Origin: Flavobacterium sp.
Lineage (GTDB): Bacteria; Bacteroidota; Bacteroidia; Flavobacteriales; Flavobacteriaceae
Assembly (NCBI RefSeq): GCF_013822155.1
Contig: NZ_PNJW01000007.1
Coordinates: forward strand, 18,519-82,518
DNA: 64,000 nt
Reading direction: 5' to 3'
Part shown: one piece after another, positions 8,237-16,812 of the stretch
How positions within the stretch are numbered: the first letter of the stretch is position 1
Layout of the letters: each line of letters starts with the position of its first letter
Translations under genes and position numbers: made by a program
The notes under the pieces: generated by a model
Databases searched by the model: none
What the model was told of the DNA's origin: nothing
What the model saw: the letters and a program-made list of their open reading frames with translations, nothing else

Positions 8237-9661
8237 TTACCCTTTTCCAATATTCCGAATCATCCCACCAAAAATAAAATAGTGAAACGGTACCAAACTA
8301 TACCAATATAATCTTCCCCAAAGTCCTCTTGGCCTGAAGGTGGCGATTTGATGTAATACATTTTCTTCATCAATACGGAATTCCAACCATGCCTCACCGG
8401 GTAATCGCATTTCGGCAAAAAGTAAGAGCCGCTTTTCCTCTTTGTTGGCCAACAATACCCGCCAAAAATCTAAGGAATCACCATTGTCCAATTGGGATGG
8501 GTGGGTTCGTCCTCTTCGTAAGCCTACGCCACCAAACAATTTGTCCATAAAACCCCTAGCTTGCCACATCCAATTACCGTAATACCATCCTTTTAAACCG
8601 CCAATTGTCCAAATATTATCTAGTACTTTATCCGGGTTTTCAATTTTTATTTTCTTCTCATCTTTTAAACAACCAAAAGTGGGCACTTGTACAAACTCTG
8701 ACAAATTATGTTGAAAACGTCCGCTCACTAAACTATCTTTCCAGCTGGAAATAACTAGGTTTTGTTCAATTTTAATGAACGCTAATTTAATAGCGTCGGT
8801 ATAGGATATGGGTTTAATTCCCAATATTTTTTGTAATCGATTATCGTTGCAAATCACTTCCATTTTCATACTGTCTACCAAATTCATCGCCAGTTTATAA
8901 GAAGTGGACGTTACAAAATACAACCAATAGGAAGATAGTTTTGGCGTCATAATCGGAACGGTATAAATCCAGTTTTTGAAACCCCTCGTTTTTGCATACA
9001 ACTGCATCATTTGTTTATAGGTCAGTACATTGGGTCCGCCAATATCAAAGGAGTCGTTGTAGCATTCTTCTTTTAACAATACGCCCATTAAATATTGAAT
9101 GACATCACGTATCGCAATAGGTTGTGCTTTTGTTAATACCCATTTTGGGGTTATCATAAGGGGCAATTTTTCGCATAAATCACGGATGATTTCAAAGGAA
9201 GAACTTCCGGAACCAACAATTATTCCGGCACGAAGCACAGTGATATTGAAATTTCCTTGGTATAATATATCTTCAACATTTTTACGGGATTGTAAATGTT
9301 TGGAAAGTGTATGATTATTTACAATACCACTCAAATAAACCACTTGTTTAACACCAATGTAGTTCATATAATGATTGAAGTTTTCAGCTGCCTTCGATTC
9401 CATTGTATCAAAAACCTGCGTTGACGAAGACATAGAGTGAATGAGGTAATAGGCAACATCAACAGTTTTAGGACAGTTGTCAAAAGTAACTTCCTCTAAA
9501 AAATCTACTTCCCAAATAGTAATAGCTTCTAAGGTAGTTTTGTCAAGTCCTAAGCGATTTTTATCGCGAACACAGCAAATGATATCATGACCTGCTGATA
9601 AAAGTTCAGGTAACAATCTTCGGCCCACATATCCATTGGCACCCGTGAGTAGAATCTTCAT
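8237..9661 (-). CDS. SDR-family NAD(P)-binding protein with C-terminal DUF2867-type domain
   Basis: This 474-residue protein starts with a Rossmann nucleotide-binding motif, LLTGANGYVGRRLLPELL (TGxxGxxG). It continues as an atypical extended SDR (NmrA/YbjT-like) with VAYYLIHSM and VVYLSGI; the usual YxxxK is not obvious. From about residue 330 a second domain follows (VLDNIWTIGGLKGWYYGNWM, LDFWRVLLANKEEKRLLLFAEMRLPGEAWLEF). This matches the architecture of proteins annotated as SDR oxidoreductase plus DUF2867. The C-terminus includes a hydrophobic stretch (LYWYSLVPFHYFIFGGMI), suggesting membrane association. The function is unknown. It is convergent with ctlX. Confidence 0.85.
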   Translation of the reverse strand: MKILLTGANGYVGRRLLPELLSAGHDIICCVRDKNRLGLDKTTLEAITIWEVDFLEEVTFDNCPKTVDVAYYLIHSMSSSTQVFDTMESKAAENFNHYMNYIGVKQVVYLSGIVNNHTLSKHLQSRKNVEDILYQGNFNITVLRAGIIVGSGSSSFEIIRDLCEKLPLMITPKWVLTKAQPIAIRDVIQYLMGVLLKEECYNDSFDIGGPNVLTYKQMMQLYAKTRGFKNWIYTVPIMTPKLSSYWLYFVTSTSYKLAMNLVDSMKMEVICNDNRLQKILGIKPISYTDAIKLAFIKIEQNLVISSWKDSLVSGRFQHNLSEFVQVPTFGCLKDEKKIKIENPDKVLDNIWTIGGLKGWYYGNWMWQARGFMDKLFGGVGLRRGRTHPSQLDNGDSLDFWRVLLANKEEKRLLLFAEMRLPGEAWLEFRIDEENVLHQIATFRPRGLWGRLYWYSLVPFHYFIFGGMIRNIGKG

Positions 9662-9708
9662 TTCCGCTATTTTTCTTAAAGATACTAAGAAAAGCAGTTG
9701 AACAAGCG

Positions 9709-10332
9709 TTAAATTGTTTTGAAAATATTGACAACGGAGCTACTGATATATTGTACACCAATGGCAATTACAATAAATCCGATAATTCTGGAGATAGCTA
9801 CTATACCGGATGCTCCTAAAATTCTAGAAAGGTAATGTGCACTTTTTAAGACAAAGAAAATGACCAATGCTACACCTAAGATGGCTAGCACTGCTGTAAT
9901 TTTTTCACTTATTTCGGTATAATCTTGATAAAAGGCAATCAAAAGTGAAATTGAACCGGGACCTGCTAACATTGGAATAGCTAATGGGGTTAAAGCAATT
10001 TGATTACGGGTTTGGGCATCACTTTCAACTTTTTTGTTGACTCCACGAGTTTTGTTGAACTTTCCGGTGAGCAAAGAAAAGCCGGAACTTACGATAATTA
10101 AACCACCTGCAATACGAAGTGCATCGATGCTGATTCCAAAAAATTTCAACACATATTCGCCTATAAAAAACGAAATGATTAAAATGATAAAAACATTTAA
10201 CGCGGTCAATAATGACACTCTAGAGCGTTCAACTTTGGTGTAATCTTGTGTTAGCCCCACAAAAATTGGCACGGCACCCAATGGATTCAAAACCGAAAAT
10301 AATGCTGCGAAAATGTAAATAAATAGTTCCAT
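9709..10332 (-). CDS. MarC-family integral membrane protein
   Basis: The likely start is the ATG at 10332, which gives 207 residues beginning MELFIYIFAALFSVLNPLGAVPIFVGLT, the conserved MarC N-terminus (NPxGxxPxF). An upstream in-frame start at 10380 would add an unlikely soluble extension. About six hydrophobic membrane segments are present, with conserved features such as LAIPMLAGPGSISLLI. MarC proteins are inner-membrane proteins of unclear transport function; the old link with multiple antibiotic resistance is not supported. A perfect -7 element, TATTTTTG, lies on this strand at 10350-10343, 11 bp before the ATG, so the transcript leader should be very short. Confidence 0.9.
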   Translation of the reverse strand: MELFIYIFAALFSVLNPLGAVPIFVGLTQDYTKVERSRVSLLTALNVFIILIISFFIGEYVLKFFGISIDALRIAGGLIIVSSGFSLLTGKFNKTRGVNKKVESDAQTRNQIALTPLAIPMLAGPGSISLLIAFYQDYTEISEKITAVLAILGVALVIFFVLKSAHYLSRILGASGIVAISRIIGFIVIAIGVQYISSSVVNIFKTI

Positions 10333-10342
10333 CGTTTTTTTG

Positions 10343-10350
10343 CAAAAATA
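10343..10350 (-). promoter_or_regulatory. -7 promoter element of the MarC gene
   Basis: Read on the minus strand the sequence is TATTTTTG, a full match to the Bacteroidota consensus TAnnTTTG. It lies 11 bp before the proposed ATG at 10332. No clear TTG was seen at the expected -33 spacing. Confidence 0.5.
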
Positions 10351-10398
10351 AAAACAACCTAGTTTTTGATAGGTTACCAAATCAATAAAACAAAGTTA

Positions 10399-10773
10399 CT
10401 ATAAATCGTCAATATACGCAGGAGAATTTTCAGCTTTAAATTGATTTAATTTTTCCATGAAACTATTCACGCTTTTATTTTTTGGAGGAGCATCAATAGA
10501 AATAAAATGATGATCCATGTGAAGAGTAAAAGAATTGGCCGGTTTGAAAATAACTAATTTATAAAATGGAATGATTAAAGAAAAAGTTTCCAGCAATGAC
10601 CTGAAACGAATAATGATTCCTTTTGGCCGCAATTCTACATTACAAAAATTTCGGTTATTGTCATAAGAAAGTAGTGTGGCAATTTCTTCACTCGTTTTGA
10701 TAATATCTAATCGGGGTGAACCAATTCCGTTTAGTTTAATATTGTCAATTAAACCAAAAGGCTTTCCAACCAA
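10399..10773 (-). CDS. Conserved flavobacterial hypothetical protein, N-terminus probably frameshifted
   Basis: The frame from a TTG at 10773 encodes 124 residues with no recognised domain. It appears soluble, with the motif IIIRFRSLLETFSLIIPFYKL and HHFISIDAPP. The same frame stays open upstream to a TGA at 10831-10833, and those 19 codons (NARKYFIQRKKITQTINEL) look like genuine protein. An ATG at 10832-10834 is one base out of frame because it is followed by a run of six A. With five A the protein would start MKNARKYF and be about 143 residues. Either the gene carries a start-proximal frameshift, the sequence has a homopolymer error, or the TTG is the true start. The function is unknown. 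Confidence 0.65.
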   Translation of the reverse strand: MVGKPFGLIDNIKLNGIGSPRLDIIKTSEEIATLLSYDNNRNFCNVELRPKGIIIRFRSLLETFSLIIPFYKLVIFKPANSFTLHMDHHFISIDAPPKNKSVNSFMEKLNQFKAENSPAYIDDL

Positions 10774-10949
10774 TTCATTAATCGTTTGGGTGATTTTTTT
10801 TCGTTGTATGAAGTATTTACGAGCATTTTTTCATTAAAAATAATAAACAATTGTGACCGATTAAAACGATTAGTAAAGGTTTAAGAATTGTTGAGGTTTC
10901 TATTTTTAAAATATAAATCAAAAAAATCGTACTTTTACAAAAAAATACA

Positions 10950-11309
10950 ATGAAAAAAACCTTAGTAATAGGAGCTTCAGTAAATCCCGAACGCTATTCA
11001 TTTATGGCAATAAACAGTTTATTGAAAAAAGAACATTCGGTTGTTGCTATTGGACAAAAAGTTGGAGAAGTTGCAGGGGTGAAAATTCAAACTAAACAGA
11101 TTCCTTTTAAAAATATTCATACCGTAACGTTATACTTAAATCCAAAAGGGCAACGCGATTACTATAATTATATCATTGGTTTGCAACCCAAAAGAGTGAT
11201 TTTTAATCCAGGAACAGAAAACCCGGAGTTTTATGCTTTGTTGGGAATTAATAATATAAAGGTAGAAGTAGCCTGTACGTTAGTTTTACTTTCTACGAAT
11301 CAATACTAA
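10950..11309 (+). CDS. CoA-binding domain protein (CoA_binding_2 type)
   Basis: This 119-residue single-domain protein has a Rossmann-like CoA-binding fold. The start MKKTLVIGASVNPERYSFMAI matches the nucleotide-binding GAS/TxxPxRxS loop of the family. VIFNPGTENPEFYALLG is the characteristic NPG(T/A)EN motif with its following helix, and the C-terminal VEVACTLVLL carries the conserved cysteine. Its partner protein or metabolic role is unknown. Its 3' end overlaps the end of the convergent symporter gene by 24 bp. Confidence 0.88.
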   Translation: MKKTLVIGASVNPERYSFMAINSLLKKEHSVVAIGQKVGEVAGVKIQTKQIPFKNIHTVTLYLNPKGQRDYYNYIIGLQPKRVIFNPGTENPEFYALLGINNIKVEVACTLVLLSTNQY

Positions 11310-12725
11310 GCCAATAAAAGTCAGTATTCCGTTCACAATTAATATTTCAAACCCGAAAGCAAATCCAAACCACGATTCACTGAAAAGATTTAAAATAATT
11401 GAACTGATTACGGCAGTAATGGCAATAATGGGTACTAATTTATCTTTCACATTCCATTTAGTAAACAATCCAAAACTGTAAAGTCCTAATAGTGGGCCGT
11501 AAGTGAAACCGGCAAATTTCAGTACTTTATCAATGACGCTGGCATCTTCGACAAAATACTTAAAACAAAGAATAACAATAATTGAGATAAAGACAAATAG
11601 TTTGTGGATTTGTTTACGAATCACAACTTGTTTGATGGTGTCATATTTCTTTTCGATTTCTAGAATATCAATACTAAATGAAGTTGTCAAAGAGGTCAAG
11701 GCACTATCTGCACTCGAATAAGCCGCAGCAATTAATCCCAAAATGAAGAAAAAAGCAACGCTAACACCCAAATATTCATTTGCTAAAATGGGGAAAAGTT
11801 GATCTTTGTGTGCATCTATATTGTTTTTGACTGCATATTCTGTAAACATTAATCCTAAAACTAAAAACAGAAAATTCACGAAAGTTAGAACTATGGTAAA
11901 CCAAAACATGTTTTTTTGAGCATCTTTTATACTTCGGCAAGTGAGGTTTTTTTGCATCATGTCTTGGTCTAGTCCGGTCATGACAATCGCAATAAAAGCT
12001 CCGGATAAAAACTGTTTCCAGAAATAATTTGGAGAACTGATGTCGTCAAAAAAGAAAGTTTTGGAAAAATCACTTTCTGCAATGAAACCTGAAATGGTTG
12101 AAATATTTAAACCTAAATCCTGCGATACTATTACAATGCAAACTACCACAGAAACTAACATGAAAAAGGTTTGTAAAGTATCAGTCCAAATGATGGTTTT
12201 GATACCCGATTTATTGGTGTAAACCCATATTAGTAAAATCGTAATAGAAACGGTAGCCCAATATGGGAAATTTAATTTATCAAAAACCAACGTTTGCAAT
12301 ACATCTGCCACTAACATTAAACGAAGATTTGACCCAACAGTTCTTGAAATTATAAAAAACCAAGCTCCTGTTTTATAAGAATAACGGCCAAATCGGTCAC
12401 CTAAATAAGAATAAATGGAGGTTAAGTTTAACTTATAGTATAAAGGCAATAATACGGTTCCGATAATGAAATAACCAACAATATAGCCCAATACCAATTG
12501 AAAATAGACAAATTGTGATGCTTCTACTTTTCCGGGTACGGAGATAAAAGTTACACCCGAGAGCGAAGCACCAATCATTCCAAAAGCAACCAAATACCAG
12601 GGTGAGTTTTTATTGGCTTTGAAGAATGCATCATTCCCTTCATCCTTTTTACTGATGAAATAGGAAATCAGAATTAAAAGACCAAAATAACCTAGAATGA
12701 GAATTAAAATTGATATCGGCTGCAT
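11286..12725 (-). CDS. Sodium:solute symporter (SSS family)
   Basis: This 479-residue inner-membrane protein has about 13 hydrophobic helices. SSS landmarks are present: ILGYFGLLILISYFISKK at the N-terminus, PWYLVAFGMIGASLSGVTFISVPG (TM2, sodium-site region), LGYIVGYFIIGTVLLPLYYKL, and AAAYSSADSALTSLTTSFSIDIL (TM8, sodium ligands Ser/Thr). It should import an organic solute with Na+. The substrate is not evident, because SSS members carry sugars, amino acids, sialic acid or vitamins. Its stop overlaps the convergent CoA-binding gene by 24 bp. It is divergent from recR. Confidence 0.93.
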   Translation of the reverse strand: MQPISILILILGYFGLLILISYFISKKDEGNDAFFKANKNSPWYLVAFGMIGASLSGVTFISVPGKVEASQFVYFQLVLGYIVGYFIIGTVLLPLYYKLNLTSIYSYLGDRFGRYSYKTGAWFFIISRTVGSNLRLMLVADVLQTLVFDKLNFPYWATVSITILLIWVYTNKSGIKTIIWTDTLQTFFMLVSVVVCIVIVSQDLGLNISTISGFIAESDFSKTFFFDDISSPNYFWKQFLSGAFIAIVMTGLDQDMMQKNLTCRSIKDAQKNMFWFTIVLTFVNFLFLVLGLMFTEYAVKNNIDAHKDQLFPILANEYLGVSVAFFFILGLIAAAYSSADSALTSLTTSFSIDILEIEKKYDTIKQVVIRKQIHKLFVFISIIVILCFKYFVEDASVIDKVLKFAGFTYGPLLGLYSFGLFTKWNVKDKLVPIIAITAVISSIILNLFSESWFGFAFGFEILIVNGILTFIGLVLIRRK

Positions 12726-12830
12726 AGGAGATTAAAATTTTTGTGAAAATACAAAAAGGAAAGTAATTTATAATTTTATAATGGACTAAAAATTTAGAGT
12801 GAAATGCTAAAAAAATGCTTTTGAAAAATG

Positions 12831-12838
12831 TACTTTTG
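12831..12838 (+). promoter_or_regulatory. -7 promoter element of recR, implying a nearly leaderless transcript
   Basis: TACTTTTG matches TAnnTTTG exactly and ends only 5 bp before the recR ATG at 12844. If used, transcription would start at or within a base or two of the start codon. No TTG at the expected -33 distance was recognised. Confidence 0.5.
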
Positions 12839-12843
12839 CACCG

Positions 12844-13464
12844 ATGGAATTTTCTTCAAAATTATTAGAAAAAGCTGTAAATGAAATGGCTCAATTACCT
12901 GGAATAGGTAAAAGAACAGCTTTACGATTAGTTTTACATTTATTAAAGCAACCTAAAGAGCAAACTCAGTTTTTGTCGGAAGCCTTGACAAAAATGAGAG
13001 AAGAAATAAAGTTTTGTAAAGGATGCCATAACATTTCTGACAAAGAAATTTGTGAAATTTGTGCCAACGAAAAAAGAAATCACCAAATTATTTGTGTTGT
13101 AGAGGATGTGCGTGATGTGATGGCAATTGAAAATACAGGACAGTTTAAAGGAATCTATCACGTTTTAGGGGGTAAAATTTCTCCAATTGATGGAGTAGGA
13201 CCAAGCCAATTAAATATTGTTTCATTAGTTGAAAAAGTCAAGACTCAATTAGTGAAAGAAATTATTTTTGCCTTAAGTTCAACGATGGAAGGGGATACAA
13301 CCAATTTTTACATTTACAGACAAATCAAAGAATTAGAAGTGAAAACATCAACAATAGCTAGAGGAATAGCAGTAGGAGATGAATTGGAATATGCCGATGA
13401 GATTACTCTAGGAAGAAGCATTCTAAATCGTATACCGTTTGAAAACACTATGAAGAACAACTAA
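12844..13464 (+). CDS. recR: Recombination mediator protein RecR
   Basis: This 206-residue protein works with RecF/RecO to load RecA on gapped DNA in the cytoplasm. It has the helix-hairpin-helix region [17 protein letters not shown] (about residues 18-34) and a four-cysteine zinc finger (C58, C61, C70, C73). The Toprim domain follows ([18 protein letters not shown] through [16 protein letters not shown]) and then the C-terminal Walker-B-like stretch around [21 protein letters not shown]. The length is normal. The polysaccharide locus begins 65 bp downstream with its own promoter. Confidence 0.98.
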   Translation: MEFSSKLLEKAVNEMAQLPGIGKRTALRLVLHLLKQPKEQTQFLSEALTKMREEIKFCKGCHNISDKEICEICANEKRNHQIICVVEDVRDVMAIENTGQFKGIYHVLGGKISPIDGVGPSQLNIVSLVEKVKTQLVKEIIFALSSTMEGDTTNFYIYRQIKELEVKTSTIARGIAVGDELEYADEITLGRSILNRIPFENTMKNN

Positions 13465-13482
13465 TTATAACACTACATTTTT

Positions 13483-13511
13483 TTGTAATTACATTTGAAA
13501 AACTATCTTTG
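13483..13511 (+). promoter_or_regulatory. Promoter of the exopolysaccharide locus (TTG-N18-TATCTTTG)
   Basis: A TTG at 13483-13485 is followed after 18 bp by TATCTTTG at 13504-13511. This is a full match to the Bacteroidota housekeeping promoter (TTG, spacer 17-20, TAnnTTTG). The first gene's ATG at 13530 is 18 bp downstream of the -7 box, giving a short leader. Confidence 0.7.
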
Positions 13512-13529
13512 TTTGCTAAAATTTTTAAA

Positions 13530-14318
13530 ATGAATAAAATCAACCTATTTATATTTTTTATACTACTGCTTTTTTTTAGTTCATGCGTTCCCACCAAGGA
13601 TTTGACTTATCTTCAAGATAATGGACAAGTTAAAGATTCAATTGTTGTTAATCAAACAGTTAGGAAGCCATATCGAGTTCAAACAAATGATATCTTAATG
13701 ATTAATATTAAAACCATTGATCCTAAGTTATCAGCAATGTTTAGACCGACAGAAAGATTACAAAGTAATAATAACGAACAAACTTTATTTTTTGAAGGTT
13801 CAACGGTAGATGATCATGGAAATGTAAGAATTCCGGTTTTAGGTGAGGTTAATGTAATTGGTAAAACAACAGAAGAGATTAGGATTTTAATTGAAAAAAG
13901 ATTGTTAGAAGAATATTTCAATATTGAAGCAAATTTATTTGTCTCCGTAAAAATTGCCGGAATGAGATATACTATTAATGGAGAGATTAAAGTACCGGGA
14001 ACTAGCACGCTTTTTGTTGAAAACGCAACTATAATGGATGCTATTTCAAACTCTGGTGATATTACAATGACTGGCGATCGCAAAAATGTAATTGTAGTAA
14101 GACAATACCCGCATGGAGTAGAAATGCATAAAATTAATTTGTTAGAAAAAAAAGCACTTGAATCTCCTTATTATTATTTACAACCAAATGATTTTATTTT
14201 AATAAATCCTTTAAAGCAAAAATCATGGGGAACTGGAACAACCGGTATTCAATCCTTAACTACAATAATATCAGTCCTTTCCTTGGCTACTACTATTATA
14301 GTATTAATGCAGTTATAA
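13530..14318 (+). CDS. Wza-like polysaccharide export outer-membrane lipoprotein (first copy)
   Basis: The start at 13530 gives 262 residues with a lipoprotein signal (MNKINLFIFFILLLFFSSC, acylated Cys19); an upstream in-frame TTG at 13509 overlaps the promoter and was rejected. The Poly_export domain follows (YRVQTNDILMINIKTIDPKLSAMF, VDDHGNVRIPVLGEV), then a SLBB domain (YTINGEIKVPGTSTLFVENATIMDAISNSGDI). A hydrophobic C-terminal helix (TTIISVLSLATTIIVLM) is typical of Bacteroidota homologues. It probably forms the outer-membrane channel with the Wzc-like kinase encoded 13 bp downstream. It is a paralogue of the gene at 45784. Confidence 0.93.
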   Translation: MNKINLFIFFILLLFFSSCVPTKDLTYLQDNGQVKDSIVVNQTVRKPYRVQTNDILMINIKTIDPKLSAMFRPTERLQSNNNEQTLFFEGSTVDDHGNVRIPVLGEVNVIGKTTEEIRILIEKRLLEEYFNIEANLFVSVKIAGMRYTINGEIKVPGTSTLFVENATIMDAISNSGDITMTGDRKNVIVVRQYPHGVEMHKINLLEKKALESPYYYLQPNDFILINPLKQKSWGTGTTGIQSLTTIISVLSLATTIIVLMQL

Positions 14319-14331
14319 TTTATATATAAAT

Positions 14332-16812
14332 ATGCTTGAATCTAAAGATTTTTCATTTTTTGAAAACCAGTTAAAATTTGATTTTAAAGGTTTTTTAATA
14401 AAAACAGCAGGCTATTGGAAATGGTTTCTGGTAAGTTGGGCAGTAGCTTTTTTAGTAGCTTATAATGTGAATATTAGAAAAGAGAAAATATATAAATTAG
14501 AAACGACCATTGCACTTAAAGAGGAAAATAATCCTTTTTTTACAGCAAATACTAGTTTAGTTTTTAATTGGGGAGGGTCTTCAGATCAAGTTCAAAACCT
14601 AGCTTCCTCTCTACGATCCAGATCCCATAATGAATCGGTAGTTAATAGACTAGATTTTTTTGTTGATTATTTATTAAAAGATAAATATTATTTAAAAGAT
14701 GTTTATGGACAAGTTCCATTTAAGGTAGTTTTAGATAAAACAAAACCTCAGTTAGTTAAAACCCTTTATAGTATAAAGTTCATTTCAGAAACAGAATTTG
14801 AATTATCCGCTAACCTTGAAAATTCTAACGCGGAACTATTTACTTATGAATCAAACACGTCAACAAGAATTGCAGCCAAAACGGGGGTCTTTAAAAAAAG
14901 ATTTAAATTTGATCAGTATACAAATCTTCCATTTCTAAATTTTAAATTAGTTAAATCGGATTATATTGGTGATTTTGTTGGTGTTGAATATTTTATAAAA
15001 TTTAACAAGTTTGATGAAACCGTAATAAAGTACAAAGAGATAAAGGCTAATATTGATAGAAATGCACCATCAATAATAGAATTGAGTTTAGAAGGAACTA
15101 ATAAAAACAGATTGGTTGATTATTTGAATGAAACGGTTAAAACCATGATTAGAATTCAATTAGAAAGGAAAAACCAATTTGCAACAAATACTATTGCTTT
15201 TATCGATAGCACTTTACTAGCCATGGATAAGCAACTTAAGGATAATGAAAATGAAGTAAAGAACTTTAGCCAAAACAAAAATTATTATCAAATTAATAGT
15301 GGAGGAAAAGAGATATCTATGCGGCTTCTTGATTATGAAGTTCAAAAAGATGGAATAACCAGAAAAATCGCATATTACAACTCTTTAAAAAATTATTTAA
15401 TTAAAAGTGTAGATTTTTCCAAACTACCCGCTCCAACTGTTGCAGGAATTGATGATCCAAATGTTATACAGAATGTATCAAAGTTAATCACACTTTCCAC
15501 TCAACGTTCAGAAATGCTTTATACAATAAAGAATCCCAAAATGTTTAATGATTTAGACAATGAAATTGAGGCTTTAAAAAAGGTATTATTAGAAAACATT
15601 TCTTCAGTTAAATCCGCTTTAGATTATGATTTAAAGTTAATCAATGATAAATTAAATGAAACGGAAACAGCAATTAGCAAACTGCCTCAAGATGAACAGG
15701 AATTATTAAAAATTACTAGAAAGTATGATTTGAATAATGCTATATTTACTAGTTTTCTTGAAAAAAGGAATGAAGCAAATATTGTGAAAGCAGCTAATTT
15801 AGCGGATATTCACTTCATTGATCCCGCCAAAGACATTGGGGGAGGTCAAATAGGACCAAATACCAAAGTTAACTATGTTTTAGCATTTTTTCTTGGTTTG
15901 ATAATTCCTCTTATAGCTATTCTGACTATTTTCTTTTTAGAAAATACAATTTTAAATATTGAAGATATCAGTAAATTAACCACTATTCCGATAATTGGAA
16001 TTGTGGGTATTAAACAAACTAAATCAAACTTATCCGTTTTTGAGAAACAAAAATCGTCTCTATCAGAATCATTTAGGGCAATTCGTTCTTCCCTACAATT
16101 TATGTATAAGAAGAACAAAATTGAGGGCTCTAAAACATTAATGCTTACTTCCTCTATAAGTGGTGAAGGAAAAACATTTTGTTCGATTAACGTAGCAACG
16201 GTATTTGCATTAAGTGAAAAGAAAACAGTAATAGTGGGGTTGGATTTACGTAAGCCTAAAATTTTTGATGATTTTAAAATCAAAAATGAAATTGGAGTAG
16301 TAAATTATTTAATTGGTCAAAACACATTAGATGAAGTTATTCAACAAACTCATATTCCTTATTTAGATGTAATTACTTCAGGGCCTGTTCCACCAAATCC
16401 GTCTGAATTATTAATTGGGGAATCGATGGATGAGTTGATGAAGTCCTTGAAAGAAAAGTATGACTATATTATTTTAGATACGCCTCCGGTTGGTTTAGTT
16501 GCAGATGCGATTGAATTAATCCCCTATGTAGACGCAACATTATATATTATTAGACAAAACTACACTAAAAAGGAAATGGTCAATTTGTTGAATAATAGAG
16601 TACAAAGAGAAGAATTGAAAAATGTAAGTATCGTTTTCAATGGTTTTGAAAACAGAGCAAAATACGGAACAGGGTATGGTTATGGATACGGCTATGGCTA
16701 TGGTTATGGCTATGTATATGGTAACTATTCAAGTGGTTATAATGACGATGATAAACCAAAAACACTACTTGATAAAATCAAGCAGAATTTTAGAATAAAA
16801 AAATGGAAATAA
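14332..16812 (+). CDS. Wzc-like polysaccharide co-polymerase / tyrosine autokinase (first copy)
   Basis: This 826-residue inner-membrane protein has TM1 at about residues 27-45 (WKWFLVSWAVAFLVAYNV), a long periplasmic coiled-coil Wzz/GNVR region, and TM2 at about 513-537. A cytoplasmic BY-kinase domain follows with Walker A (SSISGEGKT, ~606-614), Walker A' (VIVGLDLRKPK, ~632) and Walker B (IILDTPPVG, ~712). The tail at about residues 780-800 alternates Gly and Tyr (YGYGYGYG...), the tyrosine cluster expected to be autophosphorylated. It controls polymer length and export together with the upstream Wza-like lipoprotein. Its end overlaps the next gene by 10 bp. A paralogue lies at 46556. Confidence 0.95.
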   Translation: MLESKDFSFFENQLKFDFKGFLIKTAGYWKWFLVSWAVAFLVAYNVNIRKEKIYKLETTIALKEENNPFFTANTSLVFNWGGSSDQVQNLASSLRSRSHNESVVNRLDFFVDYLLKDKYYLKDVYGQVPFKVVLDKTKPQLVKTLYSIKFISETEFELSANLENSNAELFTYESNTSTRIAAKTGVFKKRFKFDQYTNLPFLNFKLVKSDYIGDFVGVEYFIKFNKFDETVIKYKEIKANIDRNAPSIIELSLEGTNKNRLVDYLNETVKTMIRIQLERKNQFATNTIAFIDSTLLAMDKQLKDNENEVKNFSQNKNYYQINSGGKEISMRLLDYEVQKDGITRKIAYYNSLKNYLIKSVDFSKLPAPTVAGIDDPNVIQNVSKLITLSTQRSEMLYTIKNPKMFNDLDNEIEALKKVLLENISSVKSALDYDLKLINDKLNETETAISKLPQDEQELLKITRKYDLNNAIFTSFLEKRNEANIVKAANLADIHFIDPAKDIGGGQIGPNTKVNYVLAFFLGLIIPLIAILTIFFLENTILNIEDISKLTTIPIIGIVGIKQTKSNLSVFEKQKSSLSESFRAIRSSLQFMYKKNKIEGSKTLMLTSSISGEGKTFCSINVATVFALSEKKTVIVGLDLRKPKIFDDFKIKNEIGVVNYLIGQNTLDEVIQQTHIPYLDVITSGPVPPNPSELLIGESMDELMKSLKEKYDYIILDTPPVGLVADAIELIPYVDATLYIIRQNYTKKEMVNLLNNRVQREELKNVSIVFNGFENRAKYGTGYGYGYGYGYGYGYVYGNYSSGYNDDDKPKTLLDKIKQNFRIKKWK

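Noticed and set aside
10950..12725. Convergent 24-bp overlap of the CoA-binding and symporter genes as a sign of a misannotated end.
   Set aside because: Both reading frames are continuous and both C-termini look natural; short tail-to-tail overlaps are ordinary and occur twice more in the window.
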